Shown here: positions 36,753-48,200 of the stretch, in pieces
Numbering within the stretch: position 1 is the stretch's first letter
Layout of the letters: each line of letters starts with the position of its first letter
Assembly: GCA_003342815.1 (NCBI GenBank)
Contig: PTEX01000015.1
Coordinates: forward strand, 3,009,391 to 3,073,390
Length of the DNA stretch: 64,000 nt
Origin: Eudromia elegans
Lineage: Eukaryota; Chordata; Aves; Tinamiformes; Tinamidae
Direction of reading: 5' to 3'
The notes under the pieces: model-generated
Database searches by the model: none
What the model was told of the DNA's origin: nothing
Seen by the model: only the letters and a program-made list of their open reading frames with translations
Made by a program: the position numbers and the translations under genes

Positions 36753-38320
36753 TGAGATACTCTCTCACAAGATACATCCTGTGTGAGATACTCAAAAAGC
36801 AGAGGCATGAAGAATTTTTAAGAGCCACTTGGACTGGAGAGAGCTGAAAATGAGTTCCTTAAATGCACTGCCCACCACAATATTATCACCTGTACATAAA
36901 TACCAAATGTATCGTTAACTTTGGTAAAGGAGGATACATTCTTGTTATCTTCAGTTTATTTCTATCATTAACGTATACTTTTAAACCAGTCTTTGGTATT
37001 TAAGTCCATTGTTTATGGCACCAATGGCTAAAAATGATTGCTCTCCTTCTTGTACCATGCCTTCTAAATTATATGTAGGCTTTTGATTATGCAATGTAAC
37101 TTCATGAAAGTCCATGAAGTTAGTCCAGGTTTCTACCAGTAAAAATAGTTTGGCTAGCTGTTTGTGCTCATACTGTTTTACTATAGTGTCAAAGCATCAT
37201 TTTATCTCAGTCTTTCATCAGAGGCAAGATTTTCCAAGAGCTCTTCTTTTCACACTGTATTATCCTTTAACAGGCTGGTAATTCAGGTATTTAGATAGCA
37301 GCCATGTCTGCTTGCAGTAAAGGTCTGACATCCCATGACATTAGTTTTACTCTAATAAAAATTTGAGCTGAAGAGTCACACCGTTATTTCAGTTCATGAA
37401 CTGTCTAATGCTACTTGAGTGCAATATGCCAGCTGAAGCAATTGAGTCCAGCGATGAGTATAAGGGAATGGTTTCTTCTGTATTTTGTGGAGTGCCTTCA
37501 GCCCTTATGAACAACTCCACATATTTTCTGTTTTTCTATGGCAGTTTGGAAGTGTCAATGCAAGCTATAATAGTCCCACTGAATAAGATGTCTCCATTTC
37601 TGAATGCTATGTGGTAGCTAGCAAATAGCTAACAAAAGCCAAGACACACTTTATCCACTGCAATTTCCTCTGTCCTTTAAAACGTACACTAGTTTGGCAT
37701 GCCTTTAGAAAGTATACTAGTCTGGCATTCCTTTATAAGAATGTGTTGCCTTTATACTGTTTTCTGCCAGTGCTTATAAATTGAATGGTAGTTGGATTTT
37801 CAGTAGAAATTTAAGAATATGAATCATTAAAAATCATTGAAGCTTGTGCTCCCAGCTTATTCTGGCTGGGAAATTCTGGCTTTTTAAAAAAAAAAAAAGT
37901 TAAAAAAAAGTTCCAAGAGGTTTAGTAGTTATTTCTGCTATGACATGTGAGAAGAACACTTGCTAACTTAAACTTTATGCCCTTTCTCACCTTCTCAAAT
38001 GCATGACCTATATTTTTTCTTTTTCTCACTGGCCAATAATGTTTTTTCTATACTTCATTAAAGGGAAGGAAAGGAACAATTCTTTTCCTTTTAGCATTCT
38101 GAGGGGAGTTCATCAATGTTCAACTTCCTGCAGTCATCTTGGTAGCATTTATCATGAATAATAGACCATACATGGCCAAAATCAGAGTAATATTCAGCCA
38201 CTAAGCTGAATACTTCTATTTCATTGGAGAGAGCAAGCAATAGACTTTAACTACAGTTGAGGGTAAGACTTAAATATTAATTAATCATCAACCTTAAAAC
38301 AGTCCTCAGCTCATACTGAT
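36753..38320. other. Spacer between CR1 copies
   Basis: A/T-rich unique DNA with the tandem duplication at 37684-37739 and A runs near 37886. No gene is seen. Confidence 0.6.
37684..37739. repeat. Two-copy 28-base tandem duplication
   Basis: Two adjacent ~28-base units, both of the form GTAYACTAGTYTGGCATKCC plus CTTTA, differ at about five or six positions. No coding role is evident. Confidence 0.75.
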
Positions 38321-39152
38321 GGAATCACAGAATCCTTAGAGTTGGGAGGGACCTCTAGATACCTTGTAGTCTAACCCATCTGCTCCAGCAGGGACATCCA
38401 GAGCATGTGGCACAGGGTGGCATCCAGGTGGGTTTGGAAAATCTCCGGAGAAGGAGACTCCACCACCTCTCTAGGCAGCCTGTTCCAGGGCTCTCTCATC
38501 CTCACAGCAAGGAAGTTCTTCCTCACATGGAGATGGAACTACCTGTGTTTCAACTTGTTCCCATTACCCCTTGTCCTATCACTGGTCTCCATCAAGAATA
38601 ATGTGGCCCTCTCCCCCCTACATTCACCCCCTCAGGTATTTATACATATCTCCTCTCCTCTCCTCTCCTCTCCTCTCCTCTCCTCTCCTCTCCTCTCCTT
38701 TCCTCTCCTCTCCTCTCCTCTGCTCATTAAACAGGCCCAGCTCATTTAACTCCTTCTCATACCATAGGTGCTTCAGTCCCTTGATTATCTTTGTCGCTCG
38801 TCTGTGAACCCTCTCGAGGAGCTCCATATCGCTCTTGTACTGGGGAGCCCAGAACTGCACCAATACTCCAGGTGTGGCCTCACCACAGCTGAGCAGAGGC
38901 GCAGGATCCCCTCCCTCAACCTGCTGGAGATGCTCTGCTTAATGCACCCCAGGATCCCATTGCCCTTCTTGGTCTCAAGGGCACATTGCTGCCTCATGGG
39001 TAACTTGTCTTCAACCAGGACTCCCAGATCCCTCTCCATGGAGCTCCTTTCCAACAGGTCAGCCCCTAATCTGTACTGGGGGTCTGCAATTATTTTTGCC
39101 CAAGTGAACCTGTGCTGACTAGTCCTGATGATTTTCTTTTCCTTGTCAGATA
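38321..39152 (-). mobile_element. CR1 LINE copy with internal deletion
   Basis: The 3' end is at the left (GGAATCACAGAAT at 38321). The 3' UTR carries the CTGCT-CC-AGCAG hairpin (38380-38391) of a different subfamily from the 35.8 kb copy. The - strand encodes RT C-terminal pieces (YRLGADLLERSSMERDLGVL, then [13 protein letters not shown]). At about 39100 the sequence jumps from the YRLGADLLE region straight to SQHRFT, which normally lies near the RT N-terminus (compare [10 protein letters not shown]). This means about 490 bases, including the RT catalytic motifs, are missing relative to the copy at 41.6 kb. A (TCTCC)n microsatellite occupies 38650-38721. Confidence 0.93.
38650..38721. repeat. 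(CTCCT)n microsatellite inside CR1
   Basis: About 14 pentamer units with one interruption (CCTTTCC). In the other CR1 copies this place reads CCCCTCTCAGCC and CTTCTCCAGGCTG, so the repeat appears to have expanded from CR1's own pyrimidine-rich sequence. Confidence 0.95.
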
Positions 39153-41574
39153 AAGAAATGGATTGAGATAAAAGTTCACTTGCACACACTTGTACATTCT
39201 GTACGAGAATTTAATCACATACCATGACTGGGGTCATGGGAAAAACCACCTGCTATTGATGGGATGGCCATGAATAATTCTGCCATCCATTTTCTCCTTT
39301 TTCTTCCTTGTCAGTTTGAAGACAGAGAACATCTTTCCTGTCTCTTATCAGAAAAGAGTGAGGAAAATAAATGAGCATGTAAGTAACACTGTATTTATGT
39401 TCTGAAAACTGTATTAGCTGTCATTGCTGCTGCTATGGCAGCTAAAGCAATCTTTTCCTCCACTGTTTCCACTCACTGTTTCTCAGTTGAAACCAACGGG
39501 TGTCAATAAAAGGATGATCACAGAAATAAAATAGTCTTGCTAAATACTTTGAATGCATGAATAGATATTTCAAAAAGATTTCTCAAAACTGTCACAATCT
39601 CACTGAGTACATGCGGAAGCTTCAGGTATCCTCTGGCCTGTAACTATTCTGTGTTTCCATCCCTGCAATTTTAAGAATTTGTTTCTCTTTCAGAAGGGAA
39701 AGCTTAGGCTTTCCTAAGTTAATTTAAATGTTGTTAAAATCTGAGATCCTGAACTGAAAGGTGCTGTGAAAGGTGTAGAATTCTTAACAGTTCAGTCTTT
39801 ATCAGCTTAGAGCTTAGATCATATTTTTGAAATGAATTTAACTTCGATTTAGTTCAGAAAACACATAATTTCAGAGCAGAGAGTAGGAACATGTGGTGTT
39901 CAAAAGCAGTCAAATTCTGATTCTTATCAACAGTTACAGTTTCTTGGAGAGAAACATGATAAATGAAAATACTGGTTTGCCTTCCAGGAAGGGTTCAGCT
40001 TCTCCAAAGAGGACCACAAGGTCAGAGTCACTGGAGAGCCAAGAGAAACAGCTGTGGTTAGTTAACACGATAAGAATTAAGCATAATAATTGCAAGATGA
40101 TGATAGTATAGCCAAATGATTTCAAATCAGCATTTTAATGAAATTCATTAAACAAAAGACCTATCACTTTCCAATTTTGCAACATGTAAGCAAACACAAA
40201 CAATGAAAAGGAAAAAAAAGATTAAAATTTCCTCAGTTATATTCTTAGTTCATTATTGATGCATTTACAGACAGTGCCTACATTGATTGGAGGACAGTGT
40301 GCTAGAGACACTAGTTTTTTAAAATATCTTTCCATAGTGAGAATGAGCAATATGTAGCTCTCAGCAGTTTGTAAACCCAGGCCACCTTGTTCCTCTCTAT
40401 ATGCTCATTTTTTGCTTCATTTAAAATGTGTATCTTACGTACAAAGTAGAACTTTATCTTGGGCAAGATAGGGAAAGCACTTCTTATTTTCTATTTTGTT
40501 GCTTTCTATTTCAGCTGCTCTTGGCAGCCAAGAATTGTGTGTGCAGAAACTCCAAAATAATTATTATGTATTTTTTAAGACAATGCCAGAAAGTGTAAAT
40601 ATCATATTTATAACACCTATTATGGCAGGAATTTGTCAAAGAATATTCTCCAGAATCATTCTGGTTAGCATTGTAGAGCTGTGGAAATATCTCCATAGCA
40701 TGTAATTTTAAGGGTCAGACTTTCAACACGGCCTTTGGAACATTCAGATGTCTTAATGGATGTGCCACCAGTGGCTCGAGAAGACCGTGCTGAAAATTTG
40801 TTTTTAATTGTCAAAAATCCTCTGAGTAACTTTAACTACTGAGTAAAAATATTTGAGAAAAAATATGCCATCATCAAACTTGTAGCACGTGACACTTTCC
40901 TGGATGTAAAAAGTTATAATCTCTTGGAGTAGTGGGCAGAATTAAAAGTCAAAAGAGCCGAGGCTAATTTGATAGATGTGAAAAGTATTGCAGACTTGCC
41001 AGTTTCCCTCATGTGCTCTAATTATTTGTAGTTACTTTCACTTTTTTAATTCTATACTGAAATTACAATTATTTTTGCATAGTTACATCCATTTCCTTCT
41101 GAGATCGTCTTTCTTTCTATGTCATGAAACTAAACTAAATTAATTTGAGAATTTAAAAAACATTATCTATCCATGATTAATGTGCTCTTCTATACTGTTA
41201 TGTAAGACACTGCTAGAATAGATTAAAAGATTTCTGTGTGGAAAACAACAAGCAGATCTGAATGGCACCTGTCTTGAAATTTTGTCTAGAAATTGCAATC
41301 CTAGGTCCCAGTAAAGAAATAGCCTCTAGCTTGTGCTTCAGCAGCAGAGAAAAAGATGTGCATCTGTGATAGGCAGGAATGGAGTGGTGAAATGGAGGGC
41401 AAAATGAACACCCGAATTATTCGCCTCCTGGGATAGTGTTGCACACAGTAAGGCGTGATGGTGATGGAGGGAAGATGAGATGAGAGATTTGCTCTAGAGA
41501 TGGAGGAAGCATGGATGTGGGAACAGCAATGAGCATTCCCACATAGGGCAAGGTATTCCAGTAGCCAATTCTGG
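39153..41574. other. Spacer between CR1 copies
   Basis: Unique A/T-rich DNA. I see no coding exon, RNA gene or repeat. Confidence 0.6.
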
Positions 41575-44000
41575 AATAGAATCATAGAATACTTAAGGTT
41601 AGAAGGGACCTCCAGAGGTCATCTAGTCCAACCCCCCTGCACACGCAGGGTCTCCTAGAGCATCTGGCACAGAGTGTTGTCCAAGTGGGTTTTGAAGATC
41701 TCCAGAGAAGGAGACTCCACCACCTCTCTGGGCAGCCTGTTCCAGTGCTCTGTCACCCTCACCATTAAGAAGTTCTTTCTCAAGTTCCTGTGGAACTTTT
41801 GGTGCCTCAATTTGTGACTGTTTCCTCTAGTCTCATCGCTGGCCACCACTGAGAAGAGACCAGCTCTATCCTTCTCACTCCTTCCCTGGAGGTACTTATA
41901 TAAACTGATTAGGTCCCCTCTTATCCTTCTCTTCTCCAGGCTGAACAGGTCCAGTTGTCTCAGCCTTTGCTCATAGGGCAGATGTTCCAGACCCCTAATC
42001 GTCTTTGTAGCCCTGCGCTGGACTCTCTCTAGCAGCTTCACATCCCTCTTGTACTGGGGAGTCCAGAACTGCACATAGTGCTCCAGGTGTGGCCTCACCA
42101 GGGCTGAGTAGAGGGGGACGATCACCTCCCTTGACCAGCTGGAGACACTGTTCTTAATGCACCCCCAGGACCTCATTGGCCTTCTTGGCCACGAGGGCAC
42201 TGCTGCCTCATGGTCGACTTGTCGTCCACCATGGCGTCCAGGTCCCTCTCTGCGGGGCTGCTCTCCAGGAGGTCAGTCCCCAGCCTGTAGGCGTGTCTGG
42301 GGTTATTCCTGCCCAGGTGCAGGACCCTACACTTGCCCTTGTTGAGCTTCATGAGGTTACTCGCCGCCCAGTTGTCCAGTCTGTCCAGGTCTTCTGTCCC
42401 AGCGCAGCTCTTCGGGCTATCAGCTACTCCTCCCAGTTTGGTGTCACCAGCAAACTTGCTGAGGGAGCACTCCATCCCTTCATCCAGGTCGTTAATGAAT
42501 AAGTTGAACAGGACGAGACCAAGGACTGACCCCGGGGGAACACCACTAACCACAGGGCTCCAGCTGGACTCGGCACCACTAATTACCACTCTCTGGGCCC
42601 TGTCATTCAGCCAGTTCCTAATCCACCTCACTGTNNACTNATCTANNCCACTCTTCTGGAGCTTGCCCAGGAGGATGCCGTGAGGGACGGTGTCAAAAGC
42701 CTTACTGAAGTCCAGATAGATGACATCCACCGCTCTCCCCTCATCTATTCATCTAGTCCAACATCGTAGAAGGCTATCAGGTTAGTGAAGCATGATCTTC
42801 CCTTGGTGAACCCATGCTGGCTACTCCTGAGCACCTTCTTCTCCTCCATGTGCCTGGAGACAGTACTCATGATCAGCTGCTCCATCACCTTCCTAGGGAC
42901 AGAGGTCAGGCTCACCGGCCTGTAGTTGCCNGGNTCCTCCNNCTTNNCNTTTTTGAAGACNGGGGTGACATTGGCTTTCCTCCAGTCCTCCGGCACCTCC
43001 CCCGTTCTCCAGGACCTTTCAAAGATGATGGAGAGTGACTTAGCTACGACATCCCCCAGCTCACGCAGCACTCTGGGGTGCATCCTATCGGGGCCCATGG
43101 ATTTGTGGGTGTTGAGTTTCCTCGGGTGCTCTCTGACCCAATCTTCCTCTAACTGGGGCAAGTCTTCCTCTCTCCAGTCCCTTCTCATTTCCCTAGTGTC
43201 AGGGACACTTAGGGGCTGCCCTTGAGAGTTGTCAGCCCTACCTAGGCTCTGTAGTTCCTGGGGACCAGCCTTAGCAGAGAAGACTGAGGCAAAGAAGGCA
43301 TTTAGTAACTCTGCCTTCTCCATATCCTCCGTCACCAACGCATGTTCCCCGTTCAGCAGCGGACTGACATTTTCCCTAGTCTTCCTCTTGCTGCTGCTGT
43401 ATTTGTAGAAGCCTTTCCTGTTCTCCTTCTGTTCTCTCTCTCTCTCACTCTAATCCCAAGCAGGCCATGGCCTTCCTCATTGCATCCCTACATTCCCTGA
43501 CAATGTTTTTGTATTGTTCCTATGTGGCCTGGCCCTTCTTCCACCTAACACATGTTCTCTTCTTCTCATTAAGTTTGCCCAGTAGCTCCTTTCACATCCA
43601 CACAGGTCTCTTGCTCCTCTTGATTTACTTACTGATAGGAATGCACCAATCCTAGGCTTGGAGAAGGTGGTGCTTGAATGCCAGTTCTCCTGGACCCCCT
43701 TTCCTTCTAGGACACTGGCCCAGGAGATTTCTCCAAGGAGCATCCTGAGGAGGTCAAAATTGGCTCTCTTGAAGTCCAGGGCTGCAATCCTACTTCTTGC
43801 CCAACTCCTTCCACACAGGATTGTGAATTCCAACATCTCATGGTCGCTGCAGACAAGACTGCCCCCGACCCTCACATTTCCCACTAGACCATCTCTGTTG
43901 GTTAGTATCAGGTCTAGCAGCACCTCTCCCCTTGTTGGCTCTTCAACCACCTACATCAGAAGTTATCCACAATGCTCTGCAGGAACTCCCTTTGTCTCTT
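41575..44000 (-). mobile_element. CR1 LINE, long copy (endonuclease end, RT, 3' UTR)
   Basis: The 3' octamers lie at 41575-41590 and the CCCTGC-ACAC-GCAGGG hairpin at 41635-41650. Going 5' on the - strand: RT C-terminus (41655-42200), RT core with [19 protein letters not shown] and GVPPGSVLGLVLFNLFIND (42173-42730), RT N-terminal part with LNTHKSMGPDRMHPRVLREL and [11 protein letters not shown] (42745-43338), and the end of the endonuclease with LLDLILTNRDGLVGNVRVGG (43477-43950). The element stops about 44000, missing most of the endonuclease and everything 5' of it. The frame is broken at several points. The RT catalytic FADD reads FAGD (KFAGDTKLGG). Undetermined bases are scattered at 42635-42647 and 42931-42961. 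It shares its subfamily hairpin with the 35.8 kb copy. Confidence 0.95.
42635..42961. other. Scattered undetermined bases
   Basis: Single and double N calls occur at about 42635-36, 42640, 42646-47, 42931, 42934, 42941-42, 42946-47, 42949 and 42961, all inside the CR1 RT region. This is an assembly or base-calling artefact in a repeat, not a physical gap run. Confidence 0.95.
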
Positions 44001-44960
44001 CATAAATTACTAATAACATATTAAATGATCAAGGCAAAAAAACCCCAGAAGAACTCATTAAAACCACATGCTTATTAATCAATTCCTATTGTTTATTTTG
44101 AAAATCTGCAAATTTTCTGAATTTTTCTTTTATTTTTTATTAGTAACTATTATCCTTGATCGAAAACAGAATTAAAACCATTTGTATTAAAGAAGATTTA
44201 TATTCTGGTAACTATTTTGGGACGTCCCAAAAGGAGTGTCATTTTTATTATTCTATATCTTACATCAGGTTATTCTGTACACATTTTCTAAATAATAATT
44301 TTTAATTTTATTTATAATTTCAGACTTAAAAATGAGGCAAACATTGTCGAACTGCCAGCACTATATCAAACTGACTTGTGCCTTGCATAATCAATAAAAT
44401 TGTGTAACCTGTACACCCTAAAATCTGTGAAGTCAGCTAATAAATTATAACAAATATGTCATTTCCATTTCCTTTTTTAATTTGTAATCTACCCTCTACT
44501 CTTTTAGATAAAATCTATACATCTTTCACAGGATTTTCAGGACTGAAATATAGTTCTAGTAGGTTCACTTATGACAAGGAAAAGGTGAGATGGAGTTAGA
44601 GTAGTCCAGCAGAATTTCTTACTTGTCAAGCTAGGATATCTCATATGATGTGGGGTGAGTTGAGGATATTTCTCTCTAGTGTATTTGTCTAGTCCTTAGC
44701 ATTTTTATTCAAAGTCCCATTTGCTCTTCCTTCTCATCAGAATTTGAGACTTCCATTAATTTTTAATTGTTCAGTGGAAGGCTCTGTGATACTGCACAAT
44801 CCTCTGTGCCCATGGCTTCTCCCTGATAAAAACTATCAGATTGGCAATGGCAAATTTTCTCAAGGGATCATTAGTGGAAGATAAAGCTCCCCTAAGAGCA
44901 AACACAATTTGAATGTAGAATCACTGCAGTAATGGTCTTTGTGGTTCCTCCTGATGCAGG
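44001..44960. other. Spacer
   Basis: A/T-rich unique DNA without a recognisable feature. Confidence 0.6.
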
Positions 44961-44962
44961 GT

Positions 44963-45182
44963 CCTGATGCAGACCAGGATCCCATTGTGGCCAGGAAGGC
45001 CAATGGGATCCTGGCCTGCATTACGAGTGTTGCCAGCAGGTTGAGGGAAGGGATCCTGCCCCTCTCCTCAGCCCTGGTGAGACCGCACCTGGAATATTGG
45101 GAGCAGTTCTGGGCTCCCCGGGACAGGAGGGATGTGGAGCTGCTGGAGAAGGTCCAGTGCAGAGCAGTGGAAAACATTAAGG
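44963..45182 (+). mobile_element. CR1 LINE fragment with fold-back at its 5' edge
   Basis: 44988-45182 on + encodes a piece of CR1 RT C-terminal region ([20 protein letters not shown], then [20 protein letters not shown] and [11 protein letters not shown]). It is cut at both ends. Just before it, 44963-44987 is an inverted copy of the element's own 45001-45024, including perfect 14-base arms CCAGGATCCCATTG / CAATGGGATCCTGG. The 3' side joins non-CR1 sequence that recurs at 53531-53570. Confidence 0.9.
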
Positions 45183-45207
45183 CCACAGGAAGCCTGGCTT
45201 TGCAGGC
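45178..45207 (+). repeat. Short dispersed repeat, copy A
   Basis: TAAGGCC followed by ACAGGAAGCCTGGCTTTG and CAGGC. The reverse complement of 53531-53570 has the same sequence with one mismatch and ten extra bases between the two blocks. The AAGCC-T-GGCTT dyad is part of it. The family is not recognised. Confidence 0.55.
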
Positions 45208-48200
45208 CATCTCTCACGTCACATGCTTCAGCTAAGTAGTTTAAAAATCTTTTAATCATAAACATGTATCTGCATCACACCCATGATGTAATGTGCTAAA
45301 CACCAACATTTCAATTCATAACCGTAATGAAATCAGTGAGTAAGAAACTAGAAAAGAAACCTCGAGACCTTTGAAAATGCTTCCTCACCTTCCATACATT
45401 CATCTGAAGAGAGAGATCATAGCCAGCAAATACAAACATCTGCCTAAGGCGAGCAGTGTTTCTCCAGCACCTTTTCATGGCCTGTACCACATTGTGAAAA
45501 GACAGGCAAAATTTAAAGAAGAGTCATTCTTAGGAACTTCCTAAGACTTAGGACTTCTGAGCTTCAAGCAGGTTAGTTGGTCCTCAGCATAGTGAAACAG
45601 AAGTTTAGCCACACAGCCTGCAGCTGTATCTGCTTAAAAACTGATACTCTGCTTATAGAAGAAGGTACTGAATGCATACACAGTTTTCTAGTTTTATGCT
45701 GTAAATACTATGCTACTGTAGTGCTGAAGAGGGGGGCTGGAAAACAGGAATAAAAAAGTGCGGTATTACACAATTTTTTAAAATTTATTCTTGAAAAGCT
45801 TGAGGAAGACCTCTTCTGCTCAAGAAGAGGAAGGAGTTCAGGTGCAGTCCTAAGATTCAGAAATCCTCTTTGAATCAATCTCTCTCGGACATCTTGTTCA
45901 ACTGGAGACTGTAAGCAGCTAACAGCAAGGATATATTGCAATTTCATCTTGGACTTCCTTTTTTTTTTTTTTTTTTTTTTTTTAAGTAAACGGATAATGT
46001 GAAACCTGTGTGTCCCACTAGCATCTTGTTTTATGCAAATGTGCATTTTATGATTCTCTCACTGGAAAACTCCTAACAAAAGAAAGCAATATTTCCCGAG
46101 CTGCCAAGAACTAAGTACTTGAACGGGTCTGCTTTAATTTCTTTACAACACCACACTGGCTTTGAAAGCTGTGCTGACAGAGTAATTCTTCTTCTTAGGT
46201 GGTTCAAGTTCACAGACTTTAAGTTTTGTAATACCACCTAAGGCATGCAGTAATCATACCAACATGTATTGTCTGGAATGTGTTATTCCTTGATTACTGC
46301 ATTTTTGCTGTACATCTGGAAAATCAACAGATTAGAATTTCTTTCAAATAACTCTAACTTGTCTTGAAATGTGATGATCGTTTATTTATGTATTTTTATT
46401 TCTGGAGGTAATGAAATCTTGATTTTGCTATTGAAAATACTTTTTTTAATGAAAATTAATATTTTTTAATTCCTAGATACATATTCAAATATCATACTGT
46501 AGTAGCAATAGTTCCTTGGGATTCCAAAATCATATGTTTGAAGGGATGATTTTTAGCTTCCTTTAAAGCTCTAAGATAGACAATCTAAGCAGTCATAAAC
46601 TAGAAATAATTTCTTTCATTATGTTAGGAGTTTTGTGGCTATCAAAACCACTATTGTTGTGAATTTATTGTGTTTTAAAGGAAAGAGAAGACCCTGGAAT
46701 GCACACTGTGTTTTCACAGTTTATTCCTGTAAAGTCATCTCTGGTGAGTGTGGGCTGGAAGACGGGCTGATGGGCCCTTGTTGTTCTCCCTGCAGTGAAT
46801 GACAAATTAATGAAGGAGACTTTGTCGGTAAGCCTGAGAGGGGCAGAAAACAGGAATAAACTGGGGGACATTAGAAGTGAAAACAGCTTATTGAGAGATC
46901 TATTTGTGAATATCACCTTGTTTTAAGGATAGAATTTCAAATGGAAACTCTGCATTTGAAGGAGGCAGTCTGTTTTGTGGTGGGGGCTTGGTTCAAAGTG
47001 CTTTCATTAAACTGGCAGACTGTCAACATTGAACACTTGGCCAACAAACACAGAAGCTCAGATAAGGAGGTCCTTCTCTGGTTGAATACACAGCAAAAAG
47101 ATCACAGAGTATTTTGAAAGGCAAGTTTCTTCTATGAGGGAGAGTCGAAAGACCTTGAGAAAAACAAGATTGAGACAGACGTATTTAAAAAAAAAAAAAA
47201 AGTAGTAAATTTGGAACTGTTAAATTTAAGGAGAAGAGTCATTAGAACGGGCAGGGGAATGGTACAATATGAATTCCTTCTATGTTTTCCCTGTTGACTT
47301 CTAAGTTTTTTTTTCTTTTAAGAAATTTAGACATTTTAGACATTTCTATCAGAATTGAAAGGCAATTTATTGGTTTAAAATCAGTAACAAAAGTCAAAAT
47401 AACTCTCCCAATGCGGCTGGTGAAATTCTCTTTTATCAAGATCGAAAAAAACCCCAGAAATTGTTAATGGTAACTCCTGTTTCACTATTAAGATAAAAAT
47501 CCTAAAAGCTATAAATCCTCATGACTTAAAGAACCAGCTGCTAACCAGGAGTTACCGTTTCTCCAGAGGAAGTTTATTTCATCAATATCCATTAGGAAGC
47601 TCTACATTAAAGGATTATATTTTGACCAAAGTGCTGTCTGAGTCTGAATCCCACCGTTAAGCTTTAAGGGCTACTGATAGCAATTCACTTGGCCTTAAAA
47701 AGGCATTAGCTTCCACTTTTCTGTGAAATCAGGTCAACTGATCCTGCAGTCTCTAAGCACAAACTTGTTTAGATGTTATATCTGCAGGTGAGTTGTTTCT
47801 TTCACTTTGCTGTAAAGCATGTCTGCATAGGCAGCTATTACACTTTTATGTGCAGTACAAATTAGACCAACTCTTTGCAGTAAGAACCTCAAAAAACACA
47901 AGAAAGAAAGAAAGCAAAAGAAATAATTCTGTGTGCATATCCTGAAAGCTCCTAGGGGAGCCTCTGAAGAGACTAAATCTAATAGATGGGACTTGACACT
48001 CACAACCTGCTTCATCAGTTCCACGGAAAATAAAAGAAGCCTTTGTGTTGTCCTCCTCACTTGTTCAGGTAATTTCTTATTGAAACAACCCCTCTGCATT
48101 TAGTGTTTTGTAATGTCTCTTCTGAGTGTTTTTCATCTGCTTTGATCTATGCAGTAACTGCTAATTTTCTGAAGTGGAGGAAGTTTAACAGTTTCTCTGG

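Noticed and set aside
42173-42730. LINE open frame as a host gene
   Set aside because: The sequence is CR1 reverse transcriptase with broken frames, and adjoins the CR1 3' end.
46743-46796. Possible mini-intron (GTGAGT...CCCTGCAG)
   Set aside because: Only about 50 bases long and not flanked by coding sequence; chance splice-like strings.
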